NCBI GenBank assembly: GCA_009781125.1
Contig: WQYS01000210.1
Coordinates: 1 to 5,161, forward strand
DNA: 5,161 nt
Origin: Acidobacteriaceae bacterium
GTDB lineage: Bacteria; Acidobacteriota; Terriglobia; Terriglobales; Acidobacteriaceae
Direction: 5' to 3'
The notes below the pieces were generated by a model. That model saw only the letters and a program-made list of their open reading frames with translations. It did no database searches and had not been told where the DNA came from. Below are positions 1-5,161 of this stretch, piece after piece (positions within the stretch are counted from its first letter, which is position 1; each line of letters starts with the position of its first letter). A program made the translations under genes and the position numbers.

Positions 1-137
1 CCGCATCCGGCGCAGGCCAGATTGCAGCGGAACAGCGGCTCCAGCATCAGCACCAGAGGATAGCGCTTGCGTCCGCTGAGCCTCTGCTTCAATACATACC
101 GTGCGACCGTCAAGGCCTGTGAGATGGGCACTGCCAT
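1..137 (-). CDS. hpnH: HpnH, hopene adenosyltransferase (radical SAM), 5' part only
   Basis: HpnH is a cytoplasmic radical SAM enzyme that joins the 5'-deoxyadenosyl group of S-adenosylmethionine to hopene, giving adenosylhopane, the first step toward C35 side-chain hopanoids. Only the N-terminal 45 complete codons are in the window; the gene runs off the left edge. The translation starts [18 protein letters not shown], continues through a [18 protein letters not shown] stretch typical of HpnH, and has the cluster-binding cysteines C38, C42 and C45 in CxxxCxxC spacing. The ATG at 135-137 is chosen because the family normally begins a few residues before this block and a good AGGAG ribosome binding site lies 6 nt upstream. 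It follows shc by 25 nt on the same strand, so the two are probably co-transcribed. The family call is strong from the N-terminus alone; completeness cannot be judged. Confidence 0.93.
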   Translation of the reverse strand, partial: MAVPISQALTVARYVLKQRLSGRKRYPLVLMLEPLFRCNLACAGC

Positions 138-143
138 CCGTTG

Positions 144-149
144 TCTCCT
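144..149 (-). promoter_or_regulatory. Ribosome binding site of hpnH
   Basis: On the minus strand this reads AGGAGA, 6 nt before the hpnH ATG. It fixes the start of the truncated gene and lies in the 25-nt gap after the shc stop codon, which has no room for a separate promoter plus terminator. Confidence 0.8.
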
Positions 150-162
150 GATGTAATTCTAG

Positions 163-2190
163 CTACGACGGTGTTTCGTCGCTTGGTTTCATGGCCTTCT
201 GGTACGTCGTCAGCGCCAGCAGCGGGAAGTACTGCTTATACAGGTGGTAGCCCAGATAAAAGACGCGCGGAAAACCGGTTCCGGTGTAATAACTTTCTCC
301 GTTACGGCCCGCAGCCAACTCGCTCCAGCTTCCGTCTTCGTGCTGGCGCTCGGTGAGCCAGCGGACTCCCTTGGCCACTGAGTCCGACCGCGTATCCCCG
401 GCTGCCAGCAGGCCCAGAATCGCCCATGCCGTCTGCGACGGAGTGCTCGGCCCTACGCCGCGCTGGTTGGGATCGTCGTAGGTTCCGCAGGTCTCGCCCC
501 AGCCGCCGTCGGGATTCTGAACCATGCGAATCCATTCGGCTGCCTGCTGAATGACCGGCTCGTGGTTCCACATGCCCATAGCCTCAAGGCCCCTCAGCAC
601 CAGGAACGTCCCGTACAAATAGTTGACACCCCAGCGCCCGAACCAGCTTCCGTCCGGTTCCTGTTCTTTGAGGATGAACTGCACGGCCTTCTCGACTCGC
701 GGGTCTTCGCGCGTGAATCCGTACTGTGCCAGCATCTCCAGCATGCGGCCCGTGATATCGACCGTGGGCGGATCCAGCATAGCGTTGTGGTCGGCGAACG
801 GGATGTACTGGAAGATCATCTTGGTGTTGTCTTTATCGAAGCTGGCCCAGCCGCCGTTCTTGCACTGCATGGCCCAGATCCAGTCGATAGCGCGCTGGCA
901 TACCTCGTACTGGTAGCGCTCGCGCGGGTTATTGACCAGGTTGAGTGCCATCAAAACCTGTCCAGTATCATCAACATCCGGGTAAAACTCGTTGTTGAAC
1001 TCGAAGTACCATCCTCCAGGTTCAACATTTTTTACCTTTTGTGCCCAGTCACCTTTAGTGCGGACCTCTTTCGAGAGTATCCAGTCTGCGGCCTTAATCA
1101 GACGCGGATCGTCCTTGGCGACTCCGGCCTCACCCAGCGCGTACATGGCTTGAGCCGTATCCCATACGGGAGGGAAGCACGGCTGCATGCGGAAGGTAGG
1201 AGTCCTATAGTCCTCAGTCCCTTCGGGACAGTCAATACCCAGCTTCTCGAACTCGTCCATGGCTCGGATCATCTGCGGGTCGTCGAGCGAGTAGTCCAGG
1301 CAGCGCAGCGCAATAATCGAGTTCAGCATCGCCGGATAGATCGCGCCCAGGCCGTCGGACTTGTCGAAGCGCTCCAGCATCCACTTCTTGGCCTTCCTGA
1401 GAGCAACCGTCCGTAGCGGACGGATATGAATGCGCTCGAATCCGTGAATCATCCGGTCCGTGAACAGGAAGAAGTTTCTCCAACTGAAGATGTGCTTCAT
1501 GTCCCAGCGCAGGTGCAGGTTGGCGTTCTTGCGTCCGCCGACGAAGAGTTCGTCGATGGTCTCGCCGGGAGCCAGCTTCTTGAAGGGCTTCTTGGCGTAG
1601 AGGATCGACAGCGGAACCAGAATCCCGCGCGACCAGGAAGATATCTCGTAGATATTGAAGTAAAACCAGTTAGGGAAGAGAACGATCTCCGGAGGAACCG
1701 CAGGCACGGCGCGATAGTCGTACTGACCCAGGGCGCAGAGATACATCTTGGTGAAGGTGTTGCATGCGGTCACGCCGCCCTCGGCCAACACCCGTTCCCT
1801 GGCCTTGACCATGACCGGATCGTCCTTCGACCATCCCATCAGCTTCAGCGCCAGATACGCCTTGACGCCATAGTTGACGTTCGACGGGCCGCCCGGATAC
1901 AGGCTCCATCCGCCGTCTTCGTTCTGGTGGCGCAAGATTTCGTTGACCGCCCGCTGCATCTTGCCGGGGTCGCCCGTGCCCAGCAGCGTGTGCATGAAGA
2001 TGTAGTCGGCCTCGAGCATGACGTCGGCTTCGAGTTCGCCGCACCAGTAGCCGTCGGCGTGCTGCTGGCCGAGCAGCCACGTCCTAGACCGCTCGATGCT
2101 GTCGCGCACCTGGTCGAGGCCCAAGTCGAGCCGCCCGAACTTCAGTTGCGGCGCGCGGTCTTCGGATTGCATCTTTTGCGACTGGCTCAT
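163..2190 (-). CDS. shc: Squalene-hopene cyclase
   Basis: This 675-residue protein is a class II triterpene cyclase that protonates squalene and cyclises it to hopene (and hopanol); family members are monotopic proteins of the inner membrane. The catalytic acid motif DVDD is at residues 405-408, inside a GGWYFEFNNEFYP-DVDD context. Six QW repeats (QxxxGxW) are visible, starting at Q43, Q89, Q442, Q510, Q558 and Q616. Other hallmarks are PVWDTA near 341-346, SWFGRWGVNYLYGT near 515-528, GPSTPSQTAWA near 580-590 and YYTGTGFP near 634-641. The length is normal. The residue after DVDDT is Gly, where the well-studied Alicyclobacillus enzyme has Ala. The ATG at 2190 has only a weak upstream AGAGG about 14 nt away; the next Met, residue 7, has none better. 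It follows ispH by 21 nt and precedes hpnH by 25 nt, which fits one hopanoid operon. Confidence 0.97.
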   Translation of the reverse strand: MSQSQKMQSEDRAPQLKFGRLDLGLDQVRDSIERSRTWLLGQQHADGYWCGELEADVMLEADYIFMHTLLGTGDPGKMQRAVNEILRHQNEDGGWSLYPGGPSNVNYGVKAYLALKLMGWSKDDPVMVKARERVLAEGGVTACNTFTKMYLCALGQYDYRAVPAVPPEIVLFPNWFYFNIYEISSWSRGILVPLSILYAKKPFKKLAPGETIDELFVGGRKNANLHLRWDMKHIFSWRNFFLFTDRMIHGFERIHIRPLRTVALRKAKKWMLERFDKSDGLGAIYPAMLNSIIALRCLDYSLDDPQMIRAMDEFEKLGIDCPEGTEDYRTPTFRMQPCFPPVWDTAQAMYALGEAGVAKDDPRLIKAADWILSKEVRTKGDWAQKVKNVEPGGWYFEFNNEFYPDVDDTGQVLMALNLVNNPRERYQYEVCQRAIDWIWAMQCKNGGWASFDKDNTKMIFQYIPFADHNAMLDPPTVDITGRMLEMLAQYGFTREDPRVEKAVQFILKEQEPDGSWFGRWGVNYLYGTFLVLRGLEAMGMWNHEPVIQQAAEWIRMVQNPDGGWGETCGTYDDPNQRGVGPSTPSQTAWAILGLLAAGDTRSDSVAKGVRWLTERQHEDGSWSELAAGRNGESYYTGTGFPRVFYLGYHLYKQYFPLLALTTYQKAMKPSDETPS

Positions 2191-2211
2191 GAACTCTGGT
2201 GGAACCTCTGA

Positions 2212-3210
2212 CTAACCTCTAACGGGAGGAGCCGATGCTATGGCCTGAACGATCTCCGGCGGCAGGCCGAAGCGGACATTTTCAGGCATGACCTCCACTT
2301 CCTCGACAGAAGTGTATCCCTTGGTTTGCAGATACGCCACAACCTCCTGCACTAGAACCTCAGGCGCGCTGGCTCCGGCGGTTACTGCAACCGTTTGTAC
2401 TCCATCCAGCCACTCTACCTGCACATCCTCAGCTTTGTCGATCAGGTACGACCGCGTGCCCAGGTTCTTCGACACCTCGACCAGGCGGTTGGAGTTGGAG
2501 CTGTTGCTCGAACCGACCACCAGCACCACGCCGGCATCGTGCGCGACCGCGACGTTCTTCACCGCCGTCTGGCGGTTCTCCGTAGCGTAGCAGATGTCCT
2601 GCGCGCGCGGCCCGGCGATGTTCGGAAACCTCTTCTTCAGGGCGTCGATCATGCTCCTGGCCTCGTCCAGCGAGAGCGTGGTCTGCGTCAGGTAGGCAAT
2701 CTTGTTGTGGTCGGGAACCTCCAGCGCTTCAACCTGCTGGACTGTTGAAACGACATGGGTTACGTCCGGGGCCTCGCCCTGCGTGCCCTGAACCTCCTCA
2801 TGATCGCGATGCCCAACCAGCACAAGCGAATAGCCTTGCCGCGCAAACTTGACGGCCTCAATGTGAACCTTGGTCACCAGCGGACAGGTGGCGTCGATCA
2901 CCTTCAGCCCGCGCCGCTCGGCCAGATCGCGCACTGCCGGAGAGACTCCGTGCGCCGAATAGATGACGCGAGCGCCGTTGGGAACCTCATCCAGCTCGTT
3001 GACGAAGATCGCGCCCTGCTTAGCCAAGTCGTTGACAACATAGCTGTTATGGACGATCTCCTTGCGCACATAGATAGGCGCTCCAAAGGTATCGAGCGCG
3101 ATCTGCACGATATCGATGGCTCGGACGACTCCGGCACAGAAGCCTCTAGGTTTGAGTAGGAGAACCCGCTTTGCCTCATTCGCGGCTTGGTCAGGCGCGT
3201 TGGTTGTCAC
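2212..3210 (-). CDS. ispH: 4-hydroxy-3-methylbut-2-enyl diphosphate reductase (IspH)
   Basis: IspH is the last enzyme of the MEP isoprenoid pathway: a cytoplasmic iron-sulfur enzyme that reduces HMBPP to IPP and DMAPP. The 332-residue protein has the three cluster cysteines, C25 in GFCAGV, C109 in DATCP and C207 in DICYATENRQ. It also has the substrate-pocket residues H54 (HNSYVV), H87 (SAHG) and H137 with E139 (HEEV), the TQTTLS block at 175-180, the SSNSNRL-type block near 234-243 and AGASAPE near 278-284. The start is GTG at 3208-3210; no ATG or other good start lies in frame nearby. The N-terminus is about 12 residues longer than the E. coli enzyme. An AAAGG lies 13 nt upstream, a long spacing, and two TATACT boxes immediately precede the start. 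It is the first gene of the likely ispH-shc-hpnH unit, so precursor supply is genetically tied to hopanoid synthesis. Confidence 0.97.
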   Translation of the reverse strand: MTTNAPDQAANEAKRVLLLKPRGFCAGVVRAIDIVQIALDTFGAPIYVRKEIVHNSYVVNDLAKQGAIFVNELDEVPNGARVIYSAHGVSPAVRDLAERRGLKVIDATCPLVTKVHIEAVKFARQGYSLVLVGHRDHEEVQGTQGEAPDVTHVVSTVQQVEALEVPDHNKIAYLTQTTLSLDEARSMIDALKKRFPNIAGPRAQDICYATENRQTAVKNVAVAHDAGVVLVVGSSNSSNSNRLVEVSKNLGTRSYLIDKAEDVQVEWLDGVQTVAVTAGASAPEVLVQEVVAYLQTKGYTSVEEVEVMPENVRFGLPPEIVQAIASAPPVRG

Positions 3211-3211
3211 G

Positions 3212-3223
3212 AGTATAAGTATA
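3212..3223 (-). promoter_or_regulatory. Tandem TATACT boxes, candidate -10 of the ispH operon
   Basis: On the minus strand two TATACT hexamers, each 5 of 6 to the TATAAT consensus, stand head to tail directly before the ispH GTG. The hexamer further from the gene (3218-3223) would place a transcript start about 7-8 nt downstream, at or next to the GTG. The same bases contain a short palindrome, GTATA-AG-TATAC (3213-3224). I see no convincing -35 hexamer 16-18 nt upstream, so this is a candidate only. Confidence 0.4.
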
Positions 3224-3276
3224 CCTTTCTTGTTGAACCTTTTCGCGGTTAAACAGCAGGGAACCTTCGAGGATTC

Positions 3277-3645
3277 TCAAGCAATCGCAGCGCGGAGTCC
3301 AAGCTCGCCGGCAATGCTGCCTAGCCGTCTATCTCTGGTCCAGATCGAGATCGACCTGTCAAAGAGAGCCGAGGCCAACAGATGAAGATCCGTGGCGCCG
3401 ATTCCTCTGCGACAGAGCTGCTTCAGTTCAATCAGGTCAAACAACTCACCGGTCTCGGCAACCGTAGCGTGAGGCAACAACGCCAGGTCGCCGAGCACCT
3501 TCTCCCGGTTGGCAATCGAACCCAGAGCCAGCTCCAGCCGGACAAGCGGGTGCGTGACGACCTCATCGTTCTGGAGCAACTCCTGTAACTTTACTTCGGG
3601 TTTCCGCAGATGATCGATCCAGATCGAAGTGTCAACGAGAATCAC
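3277..3645 (-). CDS. vapC: VapC-type PIN-domain ribonuclease toxin
   Basis: The 122-residue protein is a single PIN domain. VapC toxins are Mg2+-dependent endoribonucleases that stop growth by cutting RNA, in many studied cases tRNA or rRNA, when not bound by VapB. The acidic metal-binding residues are all present: D5 in MILVDTS, E38 in LVRLELA, D86 in GIGATDLHLLASA and D105 in TRDRRL. Its length is normal, so the toxin looks intact. The start is GTG at 3643-3645, overlapping the vapB stop codon by 4 nt (GTGA), which implies translational coupling with the antitoxin made first. No independent ribosome binding site is needed under that reading. Its RNA target cannot be told from the sequence. 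It ends 66 nt before ispH with no obvious terminator, so some readthrough into the hopanoid operon is possible. Confidence 0.93.
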   Translation of the reverse strand: MILVDTSIWIDHLRKPEVKLQELLQNDEVVTHPLVRLELALGSIANREKVLGDLALLPHATVAETGELFDLIELKQLCRRGIGATDLHLLASALFDRSISIWTRDRRLGSIAGELGLRAAIA

Positions 3646-3836
3646 GGTTCACTCCGGCGCCGCGGAGCGGCTTCAGCCTCGGGATCGCTGCCGCCGAGCG
3701 CCGCCAGCCGCCGGGCCGCCTCATTTCGCACCAGCCGCGTGAGAGCTTCCTTCACCAGGGCAGCCTTCTCCTTAATGCCGGTGTAATGCTCGGCCTGCCG
3801 GATCAGTTCGTCGTCAAGTGCAATGGTTGTACGCAT
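3642..3836 (-). CDS. vapB: VapB-type antitoxin (ribbon-helix-helix)
   Basis: This 64-residue protein is the antitoxin partner of the downstream PIN toxin. The N-terminus, MRTTIALDDELIRQAEHYTG, fits the short beta strand (about residues 2-7) and first helix of a ribbon-helix-helix DNA-binding fold. A second helix covers about 22-42 (ALVKEALTRLV), followed by REAARRLAALGG-like residues that are typical of the VapB antitoxin family. The charged tail after about residue 45 (GGSDPEAEAAPRRR) is expected to bind the toxin. The ATG at 3834-3836 is backed by a strong AAGGAGG 5 nt upstream. VapB dimers usually repress their own promoter; the inverted repeat just upstream fits that role. The gene overlaps vapC by 4 nt. 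Confidence 0.92.
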   Translation of the reverse strand: MRTTIALDDELIRQAEHYTGIKEKAALVKEALTRLVRNEAARRLAALGGSDPEAEAAPRRRSEP

Positions 3837-3841
3837 GAACG

Positions 3842-3848
3842 CCTCCTT
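3842..3848 (-). promoter_or_regulatory. Ribosome binding site of vapB
   Basis: The minus strand reads AAGGAGG, a near-perfect Shine-Dalgarno, 5 nt before the vapB ATG. Its strength against the weak signals of the other genes fits the need for excess antitoxin. Confidence 0.8.
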
Positions 3849-3851
3849 GCA

Positions 3852-3890
3852 GCACGCATATCAGCACCACAACGATGCTAATATACGTGC
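3852..3890. promoter_or_regulatory. Imperfect inverted repeat, candidate VapB/VapBC operator
   Basis: The left arm GCACGCATATCAGCA (3852-3866) and the right arm TGCTAATATACGTGC (3876-3890) are reverse complements at 13 of 15 positions, separated by 9 nt; the arm starts are 24 bp apart. It lies between the vapB ribosome binding site and the end of the upstream gene, and overlaps the best -10 candidate. This is where ribbon-helix-helix antitoxins usually bind to repress their operon. The repeat is seen directly; the operator role is inferred. Confidence 0.65.
3880..3885 (-). promoter_or_regulatory. Candidate -10 box of vapBC
   Basis: The minus strand reads TATATT, 5 of 6 to the consensus, inside the right arm of the inverted repeat. 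The -35 region is poor: at 17-nt spacing it reads CAGCTT, and a TTGCCT lies too close at 13 nt. An antitoxin bound to the repeat would cover this box. Confidence 0.35.
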
Positions 3891-3924
3891 CACACAGGAG
3901 GCAAGCTGGAGAAAAATGCTGATT

Positions 3925-4149
3925 TCAGTGTGCCTTGTGCAGCAGGCCGGCCAGATCGACGACGTGATAGGCCAGCATCGCTGCCATCAGGATCAGGTAG
4001 CCGCGCAGAGCTCCCAGGGAGAGGCGAACCGCTTTGGTCATGGCAATTCTGCCCAGGCCTTCGGTGGAGCGCTTCTGCTCGGGCGCGTCATCGAGAGGGT
4101 GGATGACGCTATACAGATTCACATCGTGGGTTACATTCATCGTTGCCAT
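3925..4149 (-). CDS. Small single-span membrane protein downstream of the NRAMP transporter
   Basis: I do not recognise a named family. The 74-residue product has a polar N-terminal part (about residues 1-40, with DDAPEQKRSTEG) and one hydrophobic segment at about 44-70 (LSLGALRGYLILMAAMLAYH and following), ending in HKAH. It has no signal-peptide look; the segment is near the C-terminus, so it would be a tail-anchored or single-span inner-membrane protein. Arguments that it is real are its position 11 nt after the transporter stop, on the same strand, and a GAGGTGA ribosome binding site that overlaps that stop codon, implying translational coupling. ATG at 4147-4149 is the start closest to that site; Met4 (4138-4140) is possible. 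By position it could be an accessory or regulatory subunit of the transporter, but that is inference. Confidence 0.65.
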   Translation of the reverse strand: MATMNVTHDVNLYSVIHPLDDAPEQKRSTEGLGRIAMTKAVRLSLGALRGYLILMAAMLAYHVVDLAGLLHKAH

Positions 4150-4160
4150 GGTTATTTAGC

Positions 4161-4167
4161 TCACCTC
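4161..4167 (-). promoter_or_regulatory. Ribosome binding site of the small membrane protein, overlapping the transporter stop
   Basis: The minus strand reads GAGGTGA, whose last three bases are the transporter's TGA stop codon. The small gene's ATG begins after a further 11 nt. This arrangement suggests ribosomes finishing the transporter initiate the small gene. Confidence 0.55.
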
Positions 4168-5161
4168 GTTTGGAATAGGTCCGGAAGCAGCACCTGCGTC
4201 GCCAGCAGCAACGACAGGCCAAAGAGGACGATGATGATCGCCCAGTTAATGATGTTGTTCCACTGCTTGTTGATCCACTGCTCGCCGAGCAGCTCATGAT
4301 CATTGAGCAGCAGTTGCAGAAAGATGATCGCCGAAGGCAGAATCAGCCCGGCAAACGCCTGTACGGCAATAATGACCAGTTGCAGCGGCATACGCGGAAT
4401 CAGAACAATTCCGGCAGCGGCGGCAACGCATAAGATGTAGGTTCCATAGAACCCCGGCGCCTCCCAGATCTTCTTCTGCAGCGAGGCTTCCCATCCCTTC
4501 ACCTCTCCCCAGGCCCAGGCGCTGGCCAGTGAGATGGCCGTTGTGCCCAGGATGGCGGCGTTTACCATCAGAATCAGAATGCCCTTGCGCATGAACTGGC
4601 CGGCAAAGGGAACCAGAGCGTTGGCCATCTGCGCCGGATCCTCGAAGCTGATGCCGTGCTGCCGCCCAAAGTTTCCGACCAGCATCATGGCTCCGGCCAC
4701 GAGCATGGTGAAGCAGGCGCCCAGGAACGTATCCAGCCGCGACCACTTGAGGTCGGCGAAACGCAGACGCTTTTCTGCCACGCAGCTCTGCTGAAAGAAG
4801 AGCTGCCAGGGAGCGATGGTCGTCCCTACGATGGCTATGACCAGAAAGATCAGGTCACTGTTGAGCCGTCCCGGAGGCAGATGTGGAATCAGAGTGTTCC
4901 GCGCAATATCGGCGAGCTGCGGATGCGTATTCCATGCCAGCGCAAACCAGAGTAGATCGAGAGCGCAGAAGGCTATGACGATCCTCTCCCAGCTGCGGTA
5001 GCTTGCCGTTGCCACCAGCAGAACCAGTCCTACAGCGGCAATCGGAACGCCGATGAGCGGATCGACTCCCAGGTGGCTCATCGCCAGCGAGATGGCGGCA
5101 AACTCGGTGATCAGCGTCAGGAAGTTGACGAACAGCAGATCGAAGAGCGAGAAGTGTCCCC
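4161..5161 (-). CDS. NRAMP/SLC11-family divalent metal transporter, N-terminus missing
   Basis: The reading frame is open through the right edge, so the first Met at 5081 is internal; 332 residues are visible, counted from the codon at 5157-5159. NRAMP proteins are inner-membrane carriers of divalent metals, usually Mn2+ or Fe2+ with protons. The start of the visible part, VNFLTLITEFAAISLA (residues 11-26), is the third-helix signature. Further hydrophobic segments lie at about 33-54, 58-76, 101-126, 142-165, 193-220, 239-254, 259-286 and 302-325, matching helices 3-11 of the LeuT-like fold, and the loop NDHELLGE near 286-293 is typical. The first-helix DPGN metal site is outside the window. 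In helix 6 the usual Met-Pro-His is replaced by A116-P117-W118 (GTTIAPWQLFFQQS), which argues against a classical MntH and toward a variant with changed selectivity, such as the Mg2+-transporting NRAMP-related group. The family is sure; the substrate is not. Confidence 0.9.
   Translation of the reverse strand, partial: GHFSLFDLLFVNFLTLITEFAAISLAMSHLGVDPLIGVPIAAVGLVLLVATASYRSWERIVIAFCALDLLWFALAWNTHPQLADIARNTLIPHLPPGRLNSDLIFLVIAIVGTTIAPWQLFFQQSCVAEKRLRFADLKWSRLDTFLGACFTMLVAGAMMLVGNFGRQHGISFEDPAQMANALVPFAGQFMRKGILILMVNAAILGTTAISLASAWAWGEVKGWEASLQKKIWEAPGFYGTYILCVAAAAGIVLIPRMPLQLVIIAVQAFAGLILPSAIIFLQLLLNDHELLGEQWINKQWNNIINWAIIIVLFGLSLLLATQVLLPDLFQTR

Noticed and set aside
562..1416. Long plus-strand open frame of 284 codons opposite shc
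   Set aside because: It lies wholly antisense to a clearly real cyclase gene, and its translation shows no recognisable family or ordered domain. Long antisense frames are expected in GC-rich codon usage.
1426..2211. Plus-strand open frame of 261 codons opposite the 5' part of shc
   Set aside because: It is a mirror of the cyclase coding frame with low-complexity, Val/Ala/His/Arg-rich composition and no motif.
3235..3267. Direct repeat GAACCTT at 3235-3241 and 3261-3267 upstream of ispH
   Set aside because: Seven perfect bases 26 bp apart are close to chance level, and no known binding site matches; too weak to call an operator.
3917..3931. A possible third half-site, TGCTGATTTCAGTGT, resembling the arms of the vapBC inverted repeat
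   Set aside because: Only about 10 of 15 positions agree with the nearest arm, and it overlaps the 3' end of the small membrane gene, so codon constraints could explain it.
3905..3932. Possible terminator after the small membrane gene (CTG-AAAT-CAG then a T run on the minus strand)
   Set aside because: The stem is only 3-4 bp and is not GC-rich, so an intrinsic terminator is not supported.
3823..4299. Plus-strand open frame of 158 codons across vapB upstream region and the transporter end
   Set aside because: It runs antisense over four supported features, including the operator and the small membrane gene, and shows no family signature.
4300..4746. Second minus-strand frame of 148 codons inside the transporter
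   Set aside because: It is an out-of-frame shadow of the NRAMP gene, whose own frame shows continuous membrane helices and family motifs.

Overview
The window looks like a GC-rich bacterial chromosome. Every gene I can support lies on the minus strand, so it reads from right to left. The style of the IspH, squalene-hopene cyclase and HpnH proteins, and the ispH-shc-hpnH order, suggest an acidobacterium (Acidobacteriaceae-like) that makes hopanoids. That placement is an inference from remembered protein style, not from a database match.

Right end (about 3925-5161): the 3' two thirds of an NRAMP/SLC11-family metal transporter, cut by the window edge. It is followed after 11 nt by a small gene for a single-span membrane protein, whose ribosome binding site overlaps the transporter's stop codon. 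The transporter carries Ala-Pro-Trp where classical NRAMP proteins have Met-Pro-His in the sixth membrane helix. This points to altered metal selectivity, possibly Mg2+, and is the most interesting protein-level observation here.

Middle (3277-3890): a complete type II toxin-antitoxin pair, vapB-vapC, with a 4-nt GTGA overlap, a strong ribosome binding site, and a 15-bp-arm imperfect inverted repeat upstream. The repeat overlaps a candidate -10 box and is a likely autoregulatory operator.

Left (1-3210): a hopanoid/isoprenoid operon, ispH - shc - hpnH, with gaps of 21 and 25 nt. IspH makes IPP and DMAPP, the isoprenoid precursors. Squalene-hopene cyclase turns squalene into hopene. HpnH, of which only the first 45 codons are present, adds an adenosyl group to hopene and starts the extended (side-chain) hopanoids. 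ispH begins with GTG just after two tandem TATACT hexamers, so its transcript may be leaderless or have a very short leader.

No tRNA, rRNA, CRISPR array or insertion sequence is visible, and there is no gene-free stretch over 300 bases. Apart from the transporter motif and its small partner gene, the genes belong to well-known families. I do not see a clearly new multi-gene system.
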